Part shown: one piece after another, positions 1 through 8,947 of the stretch | Layout of the letters: each line of letters begins with the position of its first letter | How positions within the stretch are numbered: position 1 is the first letter of the stretch | Position numbers and translations under genes: made by a program | From: Treponema sp. | GTDB lineage: Bacteria > Spirochaetota > Spirochaetia > Treponematales > Treponemataceae | Reading direction: 5' to 3' | Assembly (NCBI GenBank): GCA_017549025.1 | Contig: JAFYWB010000050.1 | Coordinates: 1-54,265 of the forward strand | Length of the DNA stretch: 54,265 bases | The notes under the pieces: generated by a model | What the model was told of the DNA's origin: nothing | Database searches by the model: none | What the model saw: only the letters and a program-made list of their open reading frames with translations

Positions 1-344
1 GAGCAGCCAGCACTCCAAATACGAATCTTCTTGTCAGGTGAATTCTTCTTAAATTCCATAAGGTGAGGAATAACATAATTCTGGAAAGCATCAAAGTGAG
101 GCTGATTGCGGAAAAAGCGAGTCAGGTTTGTAGTAACAGAATCCAGCAACAGCTTCATCTCTTCCTTGTCGGAGGTAATGAGCCGATAGTAATCCTGCAC
201 AGTAAGCATTCCCTTGTCTCGAAGTCGCTCCTTCAGACGGCTATCCAAAATAGAGCGGTTGGTTTCAGAAAAGGTTATGCCACTTTCAGCATAAATCACC
301 TTGCGGAATAAATCAAATTCAGCATTTGTAAGAAGTTCACTCAT
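1..344 (-). CDS. cheR: CheR chemotaxis protein methyltransferase, 5' part (runs off window)
   Basis: S-adenosylmethionine-dependent methyltransferase that methylates glutamates on chemoreceptors. Only the first 114 residues lie in the window. Reading from ATG at 344, the product begins MSELLTNAEFDLFRKVIYAE, has the CheR N-terminal helical domain including the conserved LLDSVTTNLTRFFRNQPHF stretch, and reaches RIWSAGC, the start of the SAM-binding motif (SAGCSTGEE in the family), at the window edge. The family is about 270-280 residues, so more than half is missing because of the window boundary, not a truncation. It fits functionally with the chemoreceptor at 2043. I translated this frame by hand. 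Confidence 0.9.
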   Translation of the reverse strand, partial: MSELLTNAEFDLFRKVIYAESGITFSETNRSILDSRLKERLRDKGMLTVQDYYRLITSDKEEMKLLLDSVTTNLTRFFRNQPHFDAFQNYVIPHLMEFKKNSPDKKIRIWSAGC

Positions 345-410
345 AATTCCATTTTATAGCGGTTGCACTGATATGTAAAGTGAAATCTCTCCATAACATC
401 AATATCACCC

Positions 411-875
411 CTATACTTCCTTCCGATATTTCAGTTGTTGTAGCAAGCCCTTACACCCAGCAGAAACGTCTTCGTAGGTCTCGTCGAAATTTCCTGTGTA
501 CCAAGGGTCAGCTATATCATCGGCAATTCCGGCATAGGACAATAGCTTTGACAGCTTTTCCCACAGGTCTGGGCTGGACATTCGCTCCAGATTCCGCATA
601 TTAGCATCATCCATTCCGATGATGTAGTCAAAAGAATGAAAATCATCCTGGGTAATTTGCCGTGCCCGATGATTTCCCACGGGAACTCCCACAGCCCGCA
701 ATTTTACCACAGTTCCGGGATGTACCCCATGGCCTTCTTCTTCCCGACTTGTTCCTGCAGAATCAATAAAAAACTTATCTGCCAAGCCTGCTTTTTTTAC
801 TAAATCCTTCATTACAAATTCAGCCATGGTGGAACGACAAATATTTCCATGACAAACGAACAAAATACGAACCAT
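411..875 (-). CDS. Low-molecular-weight protein-tyrosine phosphatase
   Basis: Cytoplasmic phosphatase of the LMW-PTP/arsenate-reductase fold, 154 residues, the usual family length. The start is ATG at 875 (MVRILFVCHGNICRS), preceded by TTGGAG; an upstream in-frame extension to 965 crosses the promoter and lacks family similarity. The P-loop CHGNICRS contains the nucleophilic Cys and the Arg, and the late DPWYTGNFDETY segment carries the general-acid Asp. Its in vivo substrate cannot be inferred. It is transcribed divergently from purC from its own promoter (TTGCAA-17-TATAAT on the minus strand). Confidence 0.9.
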   Translation of the reverse strand: MVRILFVCHGNICRSTMAEFVMKDLVKKAGLADKFFIDSAGTSREEEGHGVHPGTVVKLRAVGVPVGNHRARQITQDDFHSFDYIIGMDDANMRNLERMSSPDLWEKLSKLLSYAGIADDIADPWYTGNFDETYEDVSAGCKGLLQQLKYRKEV

Positions 876-920
876 ATTTTTATAAAACTCCAACAAACAA
901 TAATCTCGTATATGTGGTTT

Positions 921-949
921 ATTATAGTAAAATTCTGTTTTTTTTGCAA
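921..949 (-). promoter_or_regulatory. Promoter of the LMW phosphatase gene
   Basis: On the minus strand a -35 box TTGCAA (944-949) and a -10 box TATAAT (921-926) are separated by 17 bases. The predicted transcript would start near 914, giving a leader of about 40 bases. Confidence 0.6.
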
Positions 950-958
950 AAAATTTTA

Positions 959-987
959 TTGTCATGGCTTTTTCAGTTTGCTATAAT
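959..987 (+). promoter_or_regulatory. Promoter of purC
   Basis: TTGTCA (959-964), 17 bases, TATAAT (982-987). This is a near-consensus sigma-70 promoter, back to back with the phosphatase promoter, leaving a leader of about 48 bases before purC. Confidence 0.65.
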
Positions 988-1041
988 AGCCCCGTTATAA
1001 AATTTGTTTCTTAAAACATCACCGAAAAGGGGATCTTTGCA

Positions 1042-1728
1042 ATGAAAACACTGTATGAGGGCAAGACAAAGAACGTCATGCTGGATGAGGCCACCAATGT
1101 AGTCCATCTTTTTTTCAAGGATAGTGCCACTGGCGAGAATGGAGTTTTTGACCCAGGCTCCAACACCGTCGGCGGTAGCGTGGAAGGCAAGGGCAAGGTT
1201 GGCCTGGCTGTTTCCAAATACTTCTTTGAATTGATGGAAAGAAATGGCATTCCCACCCACTACCTTGGCTCTGACTTGGATCAGGGATTGATGAAGGTAC
1301 GCAACCTAACAGTTCCAAAGCTGGAGTTCGTTCTCCGCTACTTTACAGCAGGCTCCATGTGCCGCCGCTTTGATTTGGAGCAGGGAATTCCCTTTGATCC
1401 TCCTTACTGCGAAGTTACCCTTAAAAGCGATGAGCAGGGCGATCCCTTGATTACCGAACGTCTGTGTATCATGAAGGGAATGTTGAAGGAAGGCCAGTTT
1501 GACCAGGCACTGGAAATTCTGGTAAAGGTTGGTGAGGTGCTAAAGAAGGAGCTGGCCGCCATGAACCTGCAGCTCATCGATTTCAAGATTGAAGTTGGTT
1601 ACGACGAAAACGGCAAGATTTACGTAGCAGACGAAATCACTCCCGACATCTGGCGTGTTAAGGACGAGAATGGCAACATTCCCAACCAGATTGACTGTGC
1701 CAAGATGATTCTGGCTAAGATTCAGTAA
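1042..1728 (+). CDS. purC: SAICAR synthetase (phosphoribosylaminoimidazole-succinocarboxamide synthase)
   Basis: Purine biosynthesis enzyme that ligates aspartate to CAIR using ATP to give SAICAR. It has 228 residues, the usual bacterial length. The N-terminal MKTLYEGKTKNV is the family nucleotide-binding strand; LEFVLRYFTAGSMCRR and LIDFKIEVGYDENG are the substrate-site signatures, and VADEITPDIWR corresponds to the common ADEISPDT motif. The start is ATG at 1042 after AAAGGGGA. No other purine gene lies next to it; it is a single-gene unit ended by a strong terminator. Several positions differ from the typical gamma-proteobacterial sequence, so this is a divergent member. Confidence 0.93.
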   Translation: MKTLYEGKTKNVMLDEATNVVHLFFKDSATGENGVFDPGSNTVGGSVEGKGKVGLAVSKYFFELMERNGIPTHYLGSDLDQGLMKVRNLTVPKLEFVLRYFTAGSMCRRFDLEQGIPFDPPYCEVTLKSDEQGDPLITERLCIMKGMLKEGQFDQALEILVKVGEVLKKELAAMNLQLIDFKIEVGYDENGKIYVADEITPDIWRVKDENGNIPNQIDCAKMILAKIQ

Positions 1729-1745
1729 TTTTTCAGAATACAAGG

Positions 1746-1790
1746 AGCTGTCCTTGGAGTGCATCACGCTCAAAGGGCAGCTTTTTTTTT
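1746..1790 (+). terminator. Rho-independent terminator after purC
   Basis: A long imperfect stem (AGCTGTCC...GGGCAGCT, about 16 pairs with two G-U pairs and one mismatch) around a CATCA loop, followed directly by nine T residues. Confidence 0.85.
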
Positions 1791-1924
1791 GCAAAAAACT
1801 CCAAAACACTGTATCATTACGGATTATATTTTCTATAAAAACTCAAAAAATTATTTCCCACTTTCATAAATTAATAACATTTTTCAAATTTTTCGTTTCT
1901 TACTAGAGAAAAACTACCATTTAT

Positions 1925-1934
1925 CCGATATAAT
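1925..1934 (+). promoter_or_regulatory. Sigma-28-like -10 element upstream of the chemoreceptor gene
   Basis: CCGATATAAT lies about 110 bases before the chemoreceptor start. It matches the CCGATAT -10 element of flagellar/chemotaxis sigma-28 promoters and also contains TATAAT. The region where the TAAA -35 element should sit is only weakly similar (AGAAAAA). The 1791-2042 stretch otherwise holds an AT-rich leader with a GAATTC...GAATTC inverted repeat. Confidence 0.4.
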
Positions 1935-2042
1935 CGCTGGTGAAGCACTCCGAATTCTTATTTGAATTCACTCTATCTGTATAGCTCATATCATGATACA
2001 TGAGAAACTCAAACAAGTGTTTGGAGTAAAAGGAGGTAGTAG

Positions 2043-3710
2043 ATGAAAATCAAAAGTTTGTTTTCTGCATCAATTATTATTTCTATTGTCATGTCCGCAG
2101 TTGTTGTTGTTACGATTCTGATGATGTTATCCTCTAACAGCCATCTAGAACATGCCTTGCAGTATGAGCTCCAGGCATTTGAGCTTGCTAGTGAAATGGA
2201 AGAAAGCTCAGAGGATTTGACCAATTATATTCGCCTTTATGCCATGACGGGAGATACCACCTATCGTTCCGCCTACAATAAGGTTCTGGATATCCGTAAC
2301 GGAAAGGTTGCCAACGATGACGGTGTAAAAAAAGCTTTTTCCACCAAGGTTGAAGAAATGGAATTGACCTATGAGGAAAATAATTACATCCTCAAATCTC
2401 AGGAATTGTCCAACACCTTGGCAATACTGGAAACTGAAGTAATGGATTTCTTGGATGAATATTTGAGACTCAATCCTGGTGCAGATTTAGGTAATTCAGC
2501 TGACCCAGTTGTGTTGTATAATCAAGCTCGTCTTTTTTCCAGTGAGTATACCGATCAAACTGACGAGATTATGGCCCCTATCGAGAAATTCAAGACAACC
2601 CTGTTGGCTCGTGCTGAAATCGAAAAGCTGGATGCAGAAGCTACTGCCAGCGAGGCCACCGCTATTGGACTTATTGTTCTGATTGTCTACGTTGTATTCA
2701 TTGTTTTGGCACTGTTCTTTGCCATGACCTACATTTTGAGAACCCTTGGTTCCGAGCCAGAAAAGATTAAAGCTATTCTTGCAAGAGTTGAGGCTGGCGA
2801 CTTGACGGTAAACTTTATGGAAGGCTCTGCTGCTAAATATCCCCGCAGCCTCAGTGGAAGTCTTCAATCCTCCTTGGGAAGAATTGCTTCTGTCATGAAG
2901 GACACGGTGACAATGCTCCATTTGGTAACAAGCCAGAGCGAAACCATGTATTCTTCCAGCCAGGAGCTGTCCATCGGTGTAGAACGACTGGCTACTTCTA
3001 CTCAGAAAATTTCTGAGAACATGAGAGAAATTGCTGAGCATGCTCGCCAGACTGCAGACAATGCTGGTGAAACACGATTTATTGCTGAGCAAACAGTAAG
3101 TGACAGCCGTGAAGGTGGTGAAGCAGTGGGCAACACCGTTAACGCCATGAATGATATTGCCATGAAGGTAAGCATTATTGAAGACATTGCAGACCAAACC
3201 AACCTGCTGGCCTTGAACGCTGCTATTGAAGCAGCTCGTGCAGGAGAAGCTGGAAAGGGCTTTGCCGTTGTTGCTGGAGAGGTACGAAAGCTGGCTGAAC
3301 GAAGTAGCGTTGCTGCAAATGAAATCAACGGCATGACTGCTGACAGTGTGGCCATTGTAGACAAGGCTGGAAAGCTGATTTCTGGTGTTGTTCCTAACAT
3401 TGAAAAAACAGGCCGCCTTATTGAAGAAATTGCTGCTGCCAGCCGCAATCAGGATGCAGGTATGCAGCGGATTCAAGATGCCATCCACGAAATGGAAGCT
3501 GCTGCAGAAGAAAACACCTCTGCCTCTACCCAGCTTTCTGAAATTGCCCAGCTTTTGCACCAGCATGCATCTGAGCTGATGGATAAAATGTCCTTCTTCA
3601 ACATGGGAGAAGAGGAGGACACCAATGTGTTCAAGTCCGCTGGAAGCAAGACTCGTGCTACCGTTTTGAGTGCCAACACCCAGAACAACGATTTTTCTGA
3701 GTTTGACTGA
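2043..3710 (+). CDS. Methyl-accepting chemotaxis protein
   Basis: Transmembrane chemoreceptor signalling through CheA/CheW, 555 residues. TM1 is at about residues 8-28, followed by a helical periplasmic domain of about 175 residues with no recognised ligand fold, TM2 at about 205-230 ([20 protein letters not shown]), a HAMP linker to about 280, and a long cytoplasmic coiled coil. The conserved hairpin tip [20 protein letters not shown] is intact. The start follows AAAGGAGGTAGTAG. It is a single-gene unit with its own terminator; the nearby cheR fragment suggests a chemotaxis neighbourhood. The ligand is unknown. Confidence 0.95.
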   Translation: MKIKSLFSASIIISIVMSAVVVVTILMMLSSNSHLEHALQYELQAFELASEMEESSEDLTNYIRLYAMTGDTTYRSAYNKVLDIRNGKVANDDGVKKAFSTKVEEMELTYEENNYILKSQELSNTLAILETEVMDFLDEYLRLNPGADLGNSADPVVLYNQARLFSSEYTDQTDEIMAPIEKFKTTLLARAEIEKLDAEATASEATAIGLIVLIVYVVFIVLALFFAMTYILRTLGSEPEKIKAILARVEAGDLTVNFMEGSAAKYPRSLSGSLQSSLGRIASVMKDTVTMLHLVTSQSETMYSSSQELSIGVERLATSTQKISENMREIAEHARQTADNAGETRFIAEQTVSDSREGGEAVGNTVNAMNDIAMKVSIIEDIADQTNLLALNAAIEAARAGEAGKGFAVVAGEVRKLAERSSVAANEINGMTADSVAIVDKAGKLISGVVPNIEKTGRLIEEIAAASRNQDAGMQRIQDAIHEMEAAAEENTSASTQLSEIAQLLHQHASELMDKMSFFNMGEEEDTNVFKSAGSKTRATVLSANTQNNDFSEFD

Positions 3711-3732
3711 AAATAACTGGTACTAACCAACG

Positions 3733-3797
3733 AAAAGGCCAACTGAAGGAATTGAAGTGTAAAGTGCACTTCAGTTCAAATCAGTTGGCCTTTTTTT
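3733..3797 (+). terminator. Rho-independent terminator after the chemoreceptor gene
   Basis: AAAAGGCCAACTGA pairs with TCAGTTGGCCTTTTTTT, with a nested GAAGTG/CACTTC hairpin between the arms and a seven-T tail. Confidence 0.85.
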
Positions 3798-3833
3798 GTA
3801 GCAGCACTTTGTGAAGCCCTTTTAACAGAGCCC

Positions 3834-3897
3834 CACGAGAAGCTCTCACGAAAGGCCCCTCGTGAAGTTCCTACGAAAAGCTTTCACGAAAAACTGC
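3834..3897. repeat. Five degenerate 13-bp tandem units
   Basis: Five imperfect copies of a YACGARAAGCTYY-like unit start at 3834, 3847, 3859, 3872 and 3885, giving spacings of 13, 12, 13 and 13 bases. The array fills the gap between the chemoreceptor terminator and the end of the aminopeptidase gene. No coding sense is seen. Confidence 0.6.
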
Positions 3898-3906
3898 AAG
3901 AAAGGG

Positions 3907-5094
3907 CTAGAAGGTTAAAACCCCATCTTCCAGCACTCGTCGCCGACTTCCATCGCTGTACACAAAGTCAATGGTGGGGTTCCTGATTACTCCATCTAGG
4001 TGAATCAGTGCGTGGGCATCGTTGTCGTAGTTTTCGCCAATGGCAATATGACAGGTTCGGAAAGCCTTTTCGTCCTCCAGCATATTTCCAGTAATAGTGG
4101 CGGTGGGATTTAAGCCAATTCCCAGCTCCCCAATATTCCGTGCGTTGCGGCAGTACAGCTGGGCATCCTCAGCAGAAAGTCGACCATCCTTGCCCATAGC
4201 CAAAGCTTCTTCTTCCGCCTGGGTGATGGTGTCCAGCAATTTTTGAGCCTCGTGTCCCCCGCTAATATTGGTAATAAATCCCCCAGCTACATCTACCACA
4301 ATGGGAGTGTCTATAGCCACACAACCAGCGTTCACCGACATGGAGCCATCAAAGGCAATTCGGCCACGACAGCCTGCATCCTTTCCGTCTCCTACCACTG
4401 GACTAATGAACACTTCCCCAGCTGGCACGTTGCCACCAGTTCCAGCACGGCTAAAATCACCATCATCAGAAAAAGGCTTACGTCCAGCTATGGGAATCAC
4501 CAAGTCTGTTCCAGCGGGAGCCTTTACTTCAACAGTAGCCACATCTTGATACAGGTCACACAAGGTTTTGCACCGCTGCTGTAGCTGCTGATAATCAATG
4601 CCAACAGTGCGAGCAAACATATCCAAGGTGATTCCGGGAGTCCAGGCTGAACGCATGGATTTTTTTCCATAAAGCAAATAGTCAAAGATATGATCAAAGG
4701 AATTTCCTTCAGCATCCTTGTATGGATTGGAAATGGCAGCCACATCCTTTCCCAATTTATTGTGAGAAATAGAAAAACATACGTCAGGCTCTGTCTTTAA
4801 GGCCGCAATAACGCTTTCATCAGCAGCATCCATGGAGCTTTTTGTAGGCTGCGTTACCATAGAAACCTTTGCACCAGCTGCTTCACAGGCATCATACAGG
4901 GCTTGAGAAATAAGTTCCGCTTGAGCCACCTCACATGAAATTTCTTGCCCCTTCCAGCTCATAACAGGCTGCTCCACCACTCTATTGGTGATAATCAGCA
5001 CTCGCTCATCGGGACGAATCTTGCAAACCTCTTCTACCACACATTTTGCAGAGGTTTTAATGTGTTCAAATAAATCTTTTCGTAAATCTTCCAT
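3907..5094 (-). CDS. M29-family metallo-aminopeptidase
   Basis: Cytoplasmic aminopeptidase of the AmpS/AmpT (M29) family, removing N-terminal residues from peptides with a two-metal centre. It has 395 residues, close to the family's roughly 400. The C-terminal half carries the family landmarks in order: PAGEVF (metal Glu), IGELGIGLNP (second Glu), TCHIAIGENY (His and Tyr) and the final HLD (metal His and Asp). The start is Met at 5094, seven bases after GGAGGAAAC; an upstream in-frame Met (5136) lies in the preceding terminator. It lies 54 bases after the citrate synthase stop, with a terminator between them. Confidence 0.88.
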   Translation of the reverse strand: MEDLRKDLFEHIKTSAKCVVEEVCKIRPDERVLIITNRVVEQPVMSWKGQEISCEVAQAELISQALYDACEAAGAKVSMVTQPTKSSMDAADESVIAALKTEPDVCFSISHNKLGKDVAAISNPYKDAEGNSFDHIFDYLLYGKKSMRSAWTPGITLDMFARTVGIDYQQLQQRCKTLCDLYQDVATVEVKAPAGTDLVIPIAGRKPFSDDGDFSRAGTGGNVPAGEVFISPVVGDGKDAGCRGRIAFDGSMSVNAGCVAIDTPIVVDVAGGFITNISGGHEAQKLLDTITQAEEEALAMGKDGRLSAEDAQLYCRNARNIGELGIGLNPTATITGNMLEDEKAFRTCHIAIGENYDNDAHALIHLDGVIRNPTIDFVYSDGSRRRVLEDGVLTF

Positions 5095-5107
5095 ATAGTT
5101 TCCTCCA

Positions 5108-5140
5108 TAAAAACAAAACCAGGTAACAGCTGTCACCTGG
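5108..5140 (-). terminator. Terminator between citrate synthase and aminopeptidase genes
   Basis: On the minus strand CCAGGTGACAGCTGTTACCTGG forms a near-perfect hairpin followed by TTTTGTTTTT. It lies just before the aminopeptidase Shine-Dalgarno, so it either separates the two units or works as a leaky attenuator; no separate promoter for the aminopeptidase is obvious. Confidence 0.75.
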
Positions 5141-5148
5141 CTGATTTG

Positions 5149-6495
5149 TTACCGTTGCTCCATCCCCGTGTATTCTTTGTGACCACACACAGCCTTGTAG
5201 GCAGGACGGATAATCTTACCTTCGTTGGCCAGCTCTTCAATACGGTGGGCAGACCAACCAGCAATACGTGCAGTGGCAAACAAAGGAGTGTATAGGGCGG
5301 GAGGCAAGTCCAGCATTTTGTACACAAAGCCAGAGTAGAAGTCAATGTTGGCACTAACACCCTTGTACATCTTTCTTCTGTGACTAATTACTTCTGGAGC
5401 AAGAATTTCTACTCGTGAATAAAAATCGTATTCTTCTTCAGCACCCTTAGAACGAGCCAGTTCTTCCACAAAATCCCGCAAAATCAGGGAACGAGGGTCA
5501 GACAATGAGTACACAGCGTGACCAATTCCGTACACAAGACCGCTTTTGTCAAAGGCATCCTTATCCAGCAAGCGTTCCACGTAGCGACAAATTTCATCAT
5601 TATCCTTCCAGTCCTTGATATTTTCCTTCATGTTCTCAAACATCTGCACCACCTTGATGTTGGCTCCACCGTGACGGGGACCTTTCAAGGAGCACAGGGA
5701 TGCGGCCATGGCGGAATAGGTATCTGTTCCAGAAGAGGTTACCACATGGTTGGTAAAGGTGGAGTTGTTTCCTCCGCCATGCTCTGCGTGCAAGGCAAGA
5801 GCCAAGTCCAGAATCTTTGCTTCTAGCTCCGTAAAGCTGGAATCGGGCCGCAGCATGTGGAGGATATTCTGAGCAATGGATAATTCTGGTTCAGGGGTGT
5901 GAATAATCAAGCTCTGCTTGTTGTAGTAATAGGCATAGGACTGAAAGCCGTACACCATCAAGCTGGGGAATTGAGCAATGAGCTGTAAACACTGACGCAA
6001 CACATTGGGGATAGAAATATCTTCTGGATTCGGGTCATAGGTGTACAGGGTAAGAATACTGGTGGCCAGCTGGTTCATCATATCCTGTCCCGGAGCATTC
6101 ATAATGGTATTCCGAAGGAATTCATCAGGCAGAGTCATCAAACTTCCCAGCACCTGACGGAACTCGGTATACTCTTCTTTGGTAGGAAGATGACCCATAA
6201 TCAGCAGGTAGCAAATTTCCTCAAAGCCAAACCGCCTATCCTCTAAAAAGCCATTTACCAAATCTCGAATATCGTAGCCACGGTAAAACAGCCGTCCTTC
6301 ACAGGGAATCAAATCACCTTCTTCGATTCGGTAGGCCATTACTTCGGAAATTTCTGTCAGTCCTGCCAAAACACCCTTTCCGCTGATGTCACGGAGGCCC
6401 CGTTTTACCTCGTATTTTGTATACAAGGATGAATCCACAATACTGCTGGCACGAGCCGACTCACTGTATTGTGCAAGTTTTTGTTCTAATTCCAT
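5149..6495 (-). CDS. gltA: Citrate synthase (citrate/2-methylcitrate synthase type)
   Basis: Condenses acetyl-CoA with oxaloacetate. The catalytic set is visible: LKGPRHGGAN (first catalytic His), YGIGHAVYSLSDPR (second His) and the ANIDFYSG segment (catalytic Asp). At 448 residues it has an N-terminal extension typical of Firmicute/spirochaete forms and could also accept propionyl-CoA. Two ATGs are close together at 6501 and 6495; GGAG sits seven bases before the latter, so 6495 is preferred. The promoter is TTGACG-17-TATATT on the minus strand. No other citric-acid-cycle gene is nearby, so a role in glutamate supply is an inference. Confidence 0.93.
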   Translation of the reverse strand: MELEQKLAQYSESARASSIVDSSLYTKYEVKRGLRDISGKGVLAGLTEISEVMAYRIEEGDLIPCEGRLFYRGYDIRDLVNGFLEDRRFGFEEICYLLIMGHLPTKEEYTEFRQVLGSLMTLPDEFLRNTIMNAPGQDMMNQLATSILTLYTYDPNPEDISIPNVLRQCLQLIAQFPSLMVYGFQSYAYYYNKQSLIIHTPEPELSIAQNILHMLRPDSSFTELEAKILDLALALHAEHGGGNNSTFTNHVVTSSGTDTYSAMAASLCSLKGPRHGGANIKVVQMFENMKENIKDWKDNDEICRYVERLLDKDAFDKSGLVYGIGHAVYSLSDPRSLILRDFVEELARSKGAEEEYDFYSRVEILAPEVISHRRKMYKGVSANIDFYSGFVYKMLDLPPALYTPLFATARIAGWSAHRIEELANEGKIIRPAYKAVCGHKEYTGMEQR

Positions 6496-6533
6496 TTCCA
6501 TTCTCCAAAATCATTTATTTACACGTCTTCATA

Positions 6534-6562
6534 AATATAAACTATAAATTTTTATCCGTCAA
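6534..6562 (-). promoter_or_regulatory. Promoter of the citrate synthase gene
   Basis: Minus-strand TTGACG (6557-6562), 17 bases, TATATT (6534-6539), leaving a short leader before the ATG at 6495. Confidence 0.65.
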
Positions 6563-6690
6563 ACCGAAACGGCCCTTCCCCCTCCAAGAACCTATAAAAA
6601 ATGGTAAAAAAGTGGTTAAATTCCTCATTTCAAGGAGTTTTTATGCACTTTTATTCCTTAAAGACTTTCAAGTTATAGTTTAATTTCAGT

Positions 6691-6719
6691 TTGACAATCT
6701 AGCTTAGTTATGGTAACTT
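6691..6719 (+). promoter_or_regulatory. Promoter of rny
   Basis: TTGACA (6691-6696), 17 bases, TAACTT (6714-6719). The -35 box is perfect and the -10 weak. It is divergent from the citrate synthase promoter, 130 bases away. Confidence 0.55.
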
Positions 6720-6758
6720 GTATACAAAGCAATTCTATACTTTCGTAAGGAGTTAAAT

Positions 6759-8291
6759 GTGCGCAACATTGTGTTGTATGTTGCCCTCCCTGTTGTAGGA
6801 ATTGTTCTTGGATGGACTATTCGCTGGCTGTATGCCAGATTTCAACTCTCTGCGTCCGAACAAAGAGCGGAACGTATTAAACAGGATGCGATAAAAGAAG
6901 CAGAAGCACAGAAGAAAGAAATTCTATTGGAAGCGAAAGACCAACTCATTCGGGAACAGAAGCAGCAGGATCGGGAAAACCGTGAACGTAGGGCTAACCT
7001 TGACAAGATTGAGCAAAAATTGGAACGACGTGAAGAAAACCTTGAAAAGCGCAAGGCCGACATGGATAAGTGCGAGCAAGGATTCGTAGAGAGGGAGCAA
7101 CGAATTTCCCAACGGGAAAATGAACTTGCGGGAGAAGAGGAGCGATACCGACAGGAGTTGGAGCGGATTTCTGGTCTCACTAGCCAGGAAGCAAAGAACC
7201 TGATTATCCAGAATCTGGAAAATGAGGCCCGCCACGATGCCCAAGCCTTGTTGAACAAGATTGAGCAGGAGGCACAGCTTTCAGCAGAAAAGAAGGCCCG
7301 TGAAATCCTTGTTTCCACAATCCAGCGTATTGCAACAGAAACTACCAGTGAGGTAACGGTTTCCACCGTATCTCTTCCCAGTGACGAGATGAAGGGACGA
7401 ATTATCGGACGAGAAGGCCGCAACATTCGTGCCTTGGAAACATTGACTGGTGTGGACATCATCATTGACGACACCCCAGAAGCGGTAGTTATTTCTTGCT
7501 TTGACCCAGTGCGCAAGGAAATTGCAAAGATTGCCTTGGAGCGGCTGATTACTGACGGACGGATTCATCCCGCTCGCATTGAAGAGGTTGTTCAAAAGGT
7601 TACCAAGGAAATCCAGCAGAAGATTTACGAAGAGGGCGAAAAGGTTCTCTTTGATCTGGGTATCCACAATATGAGCCAAAACGGAATTAGAGCCCTTGGT
7701 CGGCTGTATTTCCGCACCAGCTACGGCCAGAACGTGCTGTACCATTCAAAGGAAGTGGCTCTTATTGCAGGAATGCTGGCTGGAGAACTGGGCTGCAACC
7801 GAGAGCTGGCAAAACGTGGTGCATTGCTCCACGACATTGGTAAGGGTGCGGAAAGTGATTCCGACCAGAACCACGCCGAAATCGGTATGGACATGGCACG
7901 AAAGATGGGCGAGCATCCAGTTGTTGTAAATGCAGTTGGGTCTCACCACAACGATATTGAGCAGACTAGCATTGAGTCTGTTATCGTGCAGATTGCAGAT
8001 GCTATTTCTGCTGCACGACCAGGTGCCCGCCGTGAAACCGTGGACAACTACGTGAAGCGGTTGGAGAACTTGGAGGCCATTGCCGAAAAGTTCAACGGAG
8101 TACAAAAAGCCTACGCCATTCAGGCTGGTCGTGAGCTGCGTATTCTGGTAAACAACGAAAAGATTCCAGACCAGGAAGTAAAGGAGCTGGCTCGAAAGAT
8201 TGCAAAGCAGATTGAGTCAGACCTGCGGTATCCTGGCCGAATAAAGATTACCATGATTCGAGAAACTCGTATTGTGGATTACGCTCGATAA
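6759..8291 (+). CDS. rny: Ribonuclease Y
   Basis: Membrane-anchored endoribonuclease that starts mRNA decay. It has 510 residues, the usual length. An N-terminal transmembrane segment (about residues 3-20) leads into a long charged coiled coil (about 25-195), a KH RNA-binding domain with GRIIGREGRNIRALE (about 210-265), and an HD domain with LLHDIGKG and the later HHND. The start is GTG at 6759 after TAAGGAG; an ATG two bases upstream opens a different frame that stops after about a dozen codons. It is a single-gene unit ended by a terminator shared with the convergent gene. Confidence 0.95.
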   Translation: MRNIVLYVALPVVGIVLGWTIRWLYARFQLSASEQRAERIKQDAIKEAEAQKKEILLEAKDQLIREQKQQDRENRERRANLDKIEQKLERREENLEKRKADMDKCEQGFVEREQRISQRENELAGEEERYRQELERISGLTSQEAKNLIIQNLENEARHDAQALLNKIEQEAQLSAEKKAREILVSTIQRIATETTSEVTVSTVSLPSDEMKGRIIGREGRNIRALETLTGVDIIIDDTPEAVVISCFDPVRKEIAKIALERLITDGRIHPARIEEVVQKVTKEIQQKIYEEGEKVLFDLGIHNMSQNGIRALGRLYFRTSYGQNVLYHSKEVALIAGMLAGELGCNRELAKRGALLHDIGKGAESDSDQNHAEIGMDMARKMGEHPVVVNAVGSHHNDIEQTSIESVIVQIADAISAARPGARRETVDNYVKRLENLEAIAEKFNGVQKAYAIQAGRELRILVNNEKIPDQEVKELARKIAKQIESDLRYPGRIKITMIRETRIVDYAR

Positions 8292-8303
8292 AATAGAGCA
8301 AGC

Positions 8304-8344
8304 AAAAAAAACCTTGAGTTGGAGCTCCAATTCAAGGTTTTTTT
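8304..8344. terminator. Bidirectional terminator between rny and the outer-membrane-like gene
   Basis: ACCTTGAGTTGGAGCTCCAA followed by TTCAAGGT makes a 13-bp stem with an A-run before and a T-run after, so it can end transcripts from both sides. Confidence 0.85.
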
Positions 8345-8369
8345 ATTGGAAAAATAGTTTTACGTTTTA

Positions 8370-8930
8370 CTATCGATACAAGAGCTTAAAGTACACAGAA
8401 AGGATGTGGTCGCTGGTATCGCCGCCACGAGGAACATATCGCCAGCTGCCACCAACCATAGGAAGCAGCCCCGTTTTTTCATGTCTAAAGTCGTATTCCA
8501 GCAAAAAGCGGAAGCCATTGCCCCAAGCGGTGGAAGACACCTTGTTTACAGGAGGAACATCTATAAAATCCGATCGTCGGCCCAGATTGTAGTCCACTCC
8601 CAGTCGTAAACCACCGAATCCAGGATACACCCTAATTCCACCGTAAAAGTTGTAGTCCAAGGAATTGTAGAATTGAGCCTCTTTGAACTTAAAATCTGCA
8701 AGCAAAATGGAACCTGCAGCAATTCTAATGGAAGGATGAAAAATAAACTCCATGGTACCATCCAGCTCCAGCACCACACGATGCATATTTTCTGCATAGG
8801 AACGGAGGGCACTATCATCATTCAGCACAATGCCAGTTCCAAAGGAGCCACCATAAGCAAACCAATCTGCAGCCCAGCTAGAAAAAGCTACGGATAAAAG
8901 CAGTATCGTCATGATAATTTTTCTTGCCAT
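8370..8930 (-). CDS. Small secreted, probable outer-membrane beta-barrel protein
   Basis: Not matched to a named family. The 186-residue product opens with a signal peptide (MARKIIMTILLLSVAFSSWA, cleavage before ADW). The rest has alternating hydrophobic stretches and ends in an aromatic-rich HILSVYFKLLYR-type strand, as in small spirochaetal barrel proteins (for example LGVDYNLG and RFLLEYDFRH). An in-frame ATG at 8948 overlaps the upstream stop as TAATG, but ATG 8930 has the better Shine-Dalgarno (AAGGAAG). It sits directly downstream of the GGDEF gene and is almost certainly co-transcribed. Confidence 0.7.
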   Translation of the reverse strand: MARKIIMTILLLSVAFSSWAADWFAYGGSFGTGIVLNDDSALRSYAENMHRVVLELDGTMEFIFHPSIRIAAGSILLADFKFKEAQFYNSLDYNFYGGIRVYPGFGGLRLGVDYNLGRRSDFIDVPPVNKVSSTAWGNGFRFLLEYDFRHEKTGLLPMVGGSWRYVPRGGDTSDHILSVYFKLLYR

Positions 8931-8947
8931 CTTTATCTTCCTTTCCA

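Noticed and set aside
63-311. Plus-strand 82-codon ORF at the window start
   Set aside because: Antisense to cheR, whose conserved motifs define the minus-strand frame.
2496-3566. Long antisense frame (356 codons) inside the chemoreceptor gene
   Set aside because: It is a shadow of the helical, Ala/Glu-rich sense frame; no Shine-Dalgarno, no recognisable domain.
6842-7516. Antisense frame (224 codons) inside rny
   Set aside because: Ser/Arg/Phe-rich product complementary to the coiled-coil codons; it has no independent signals.
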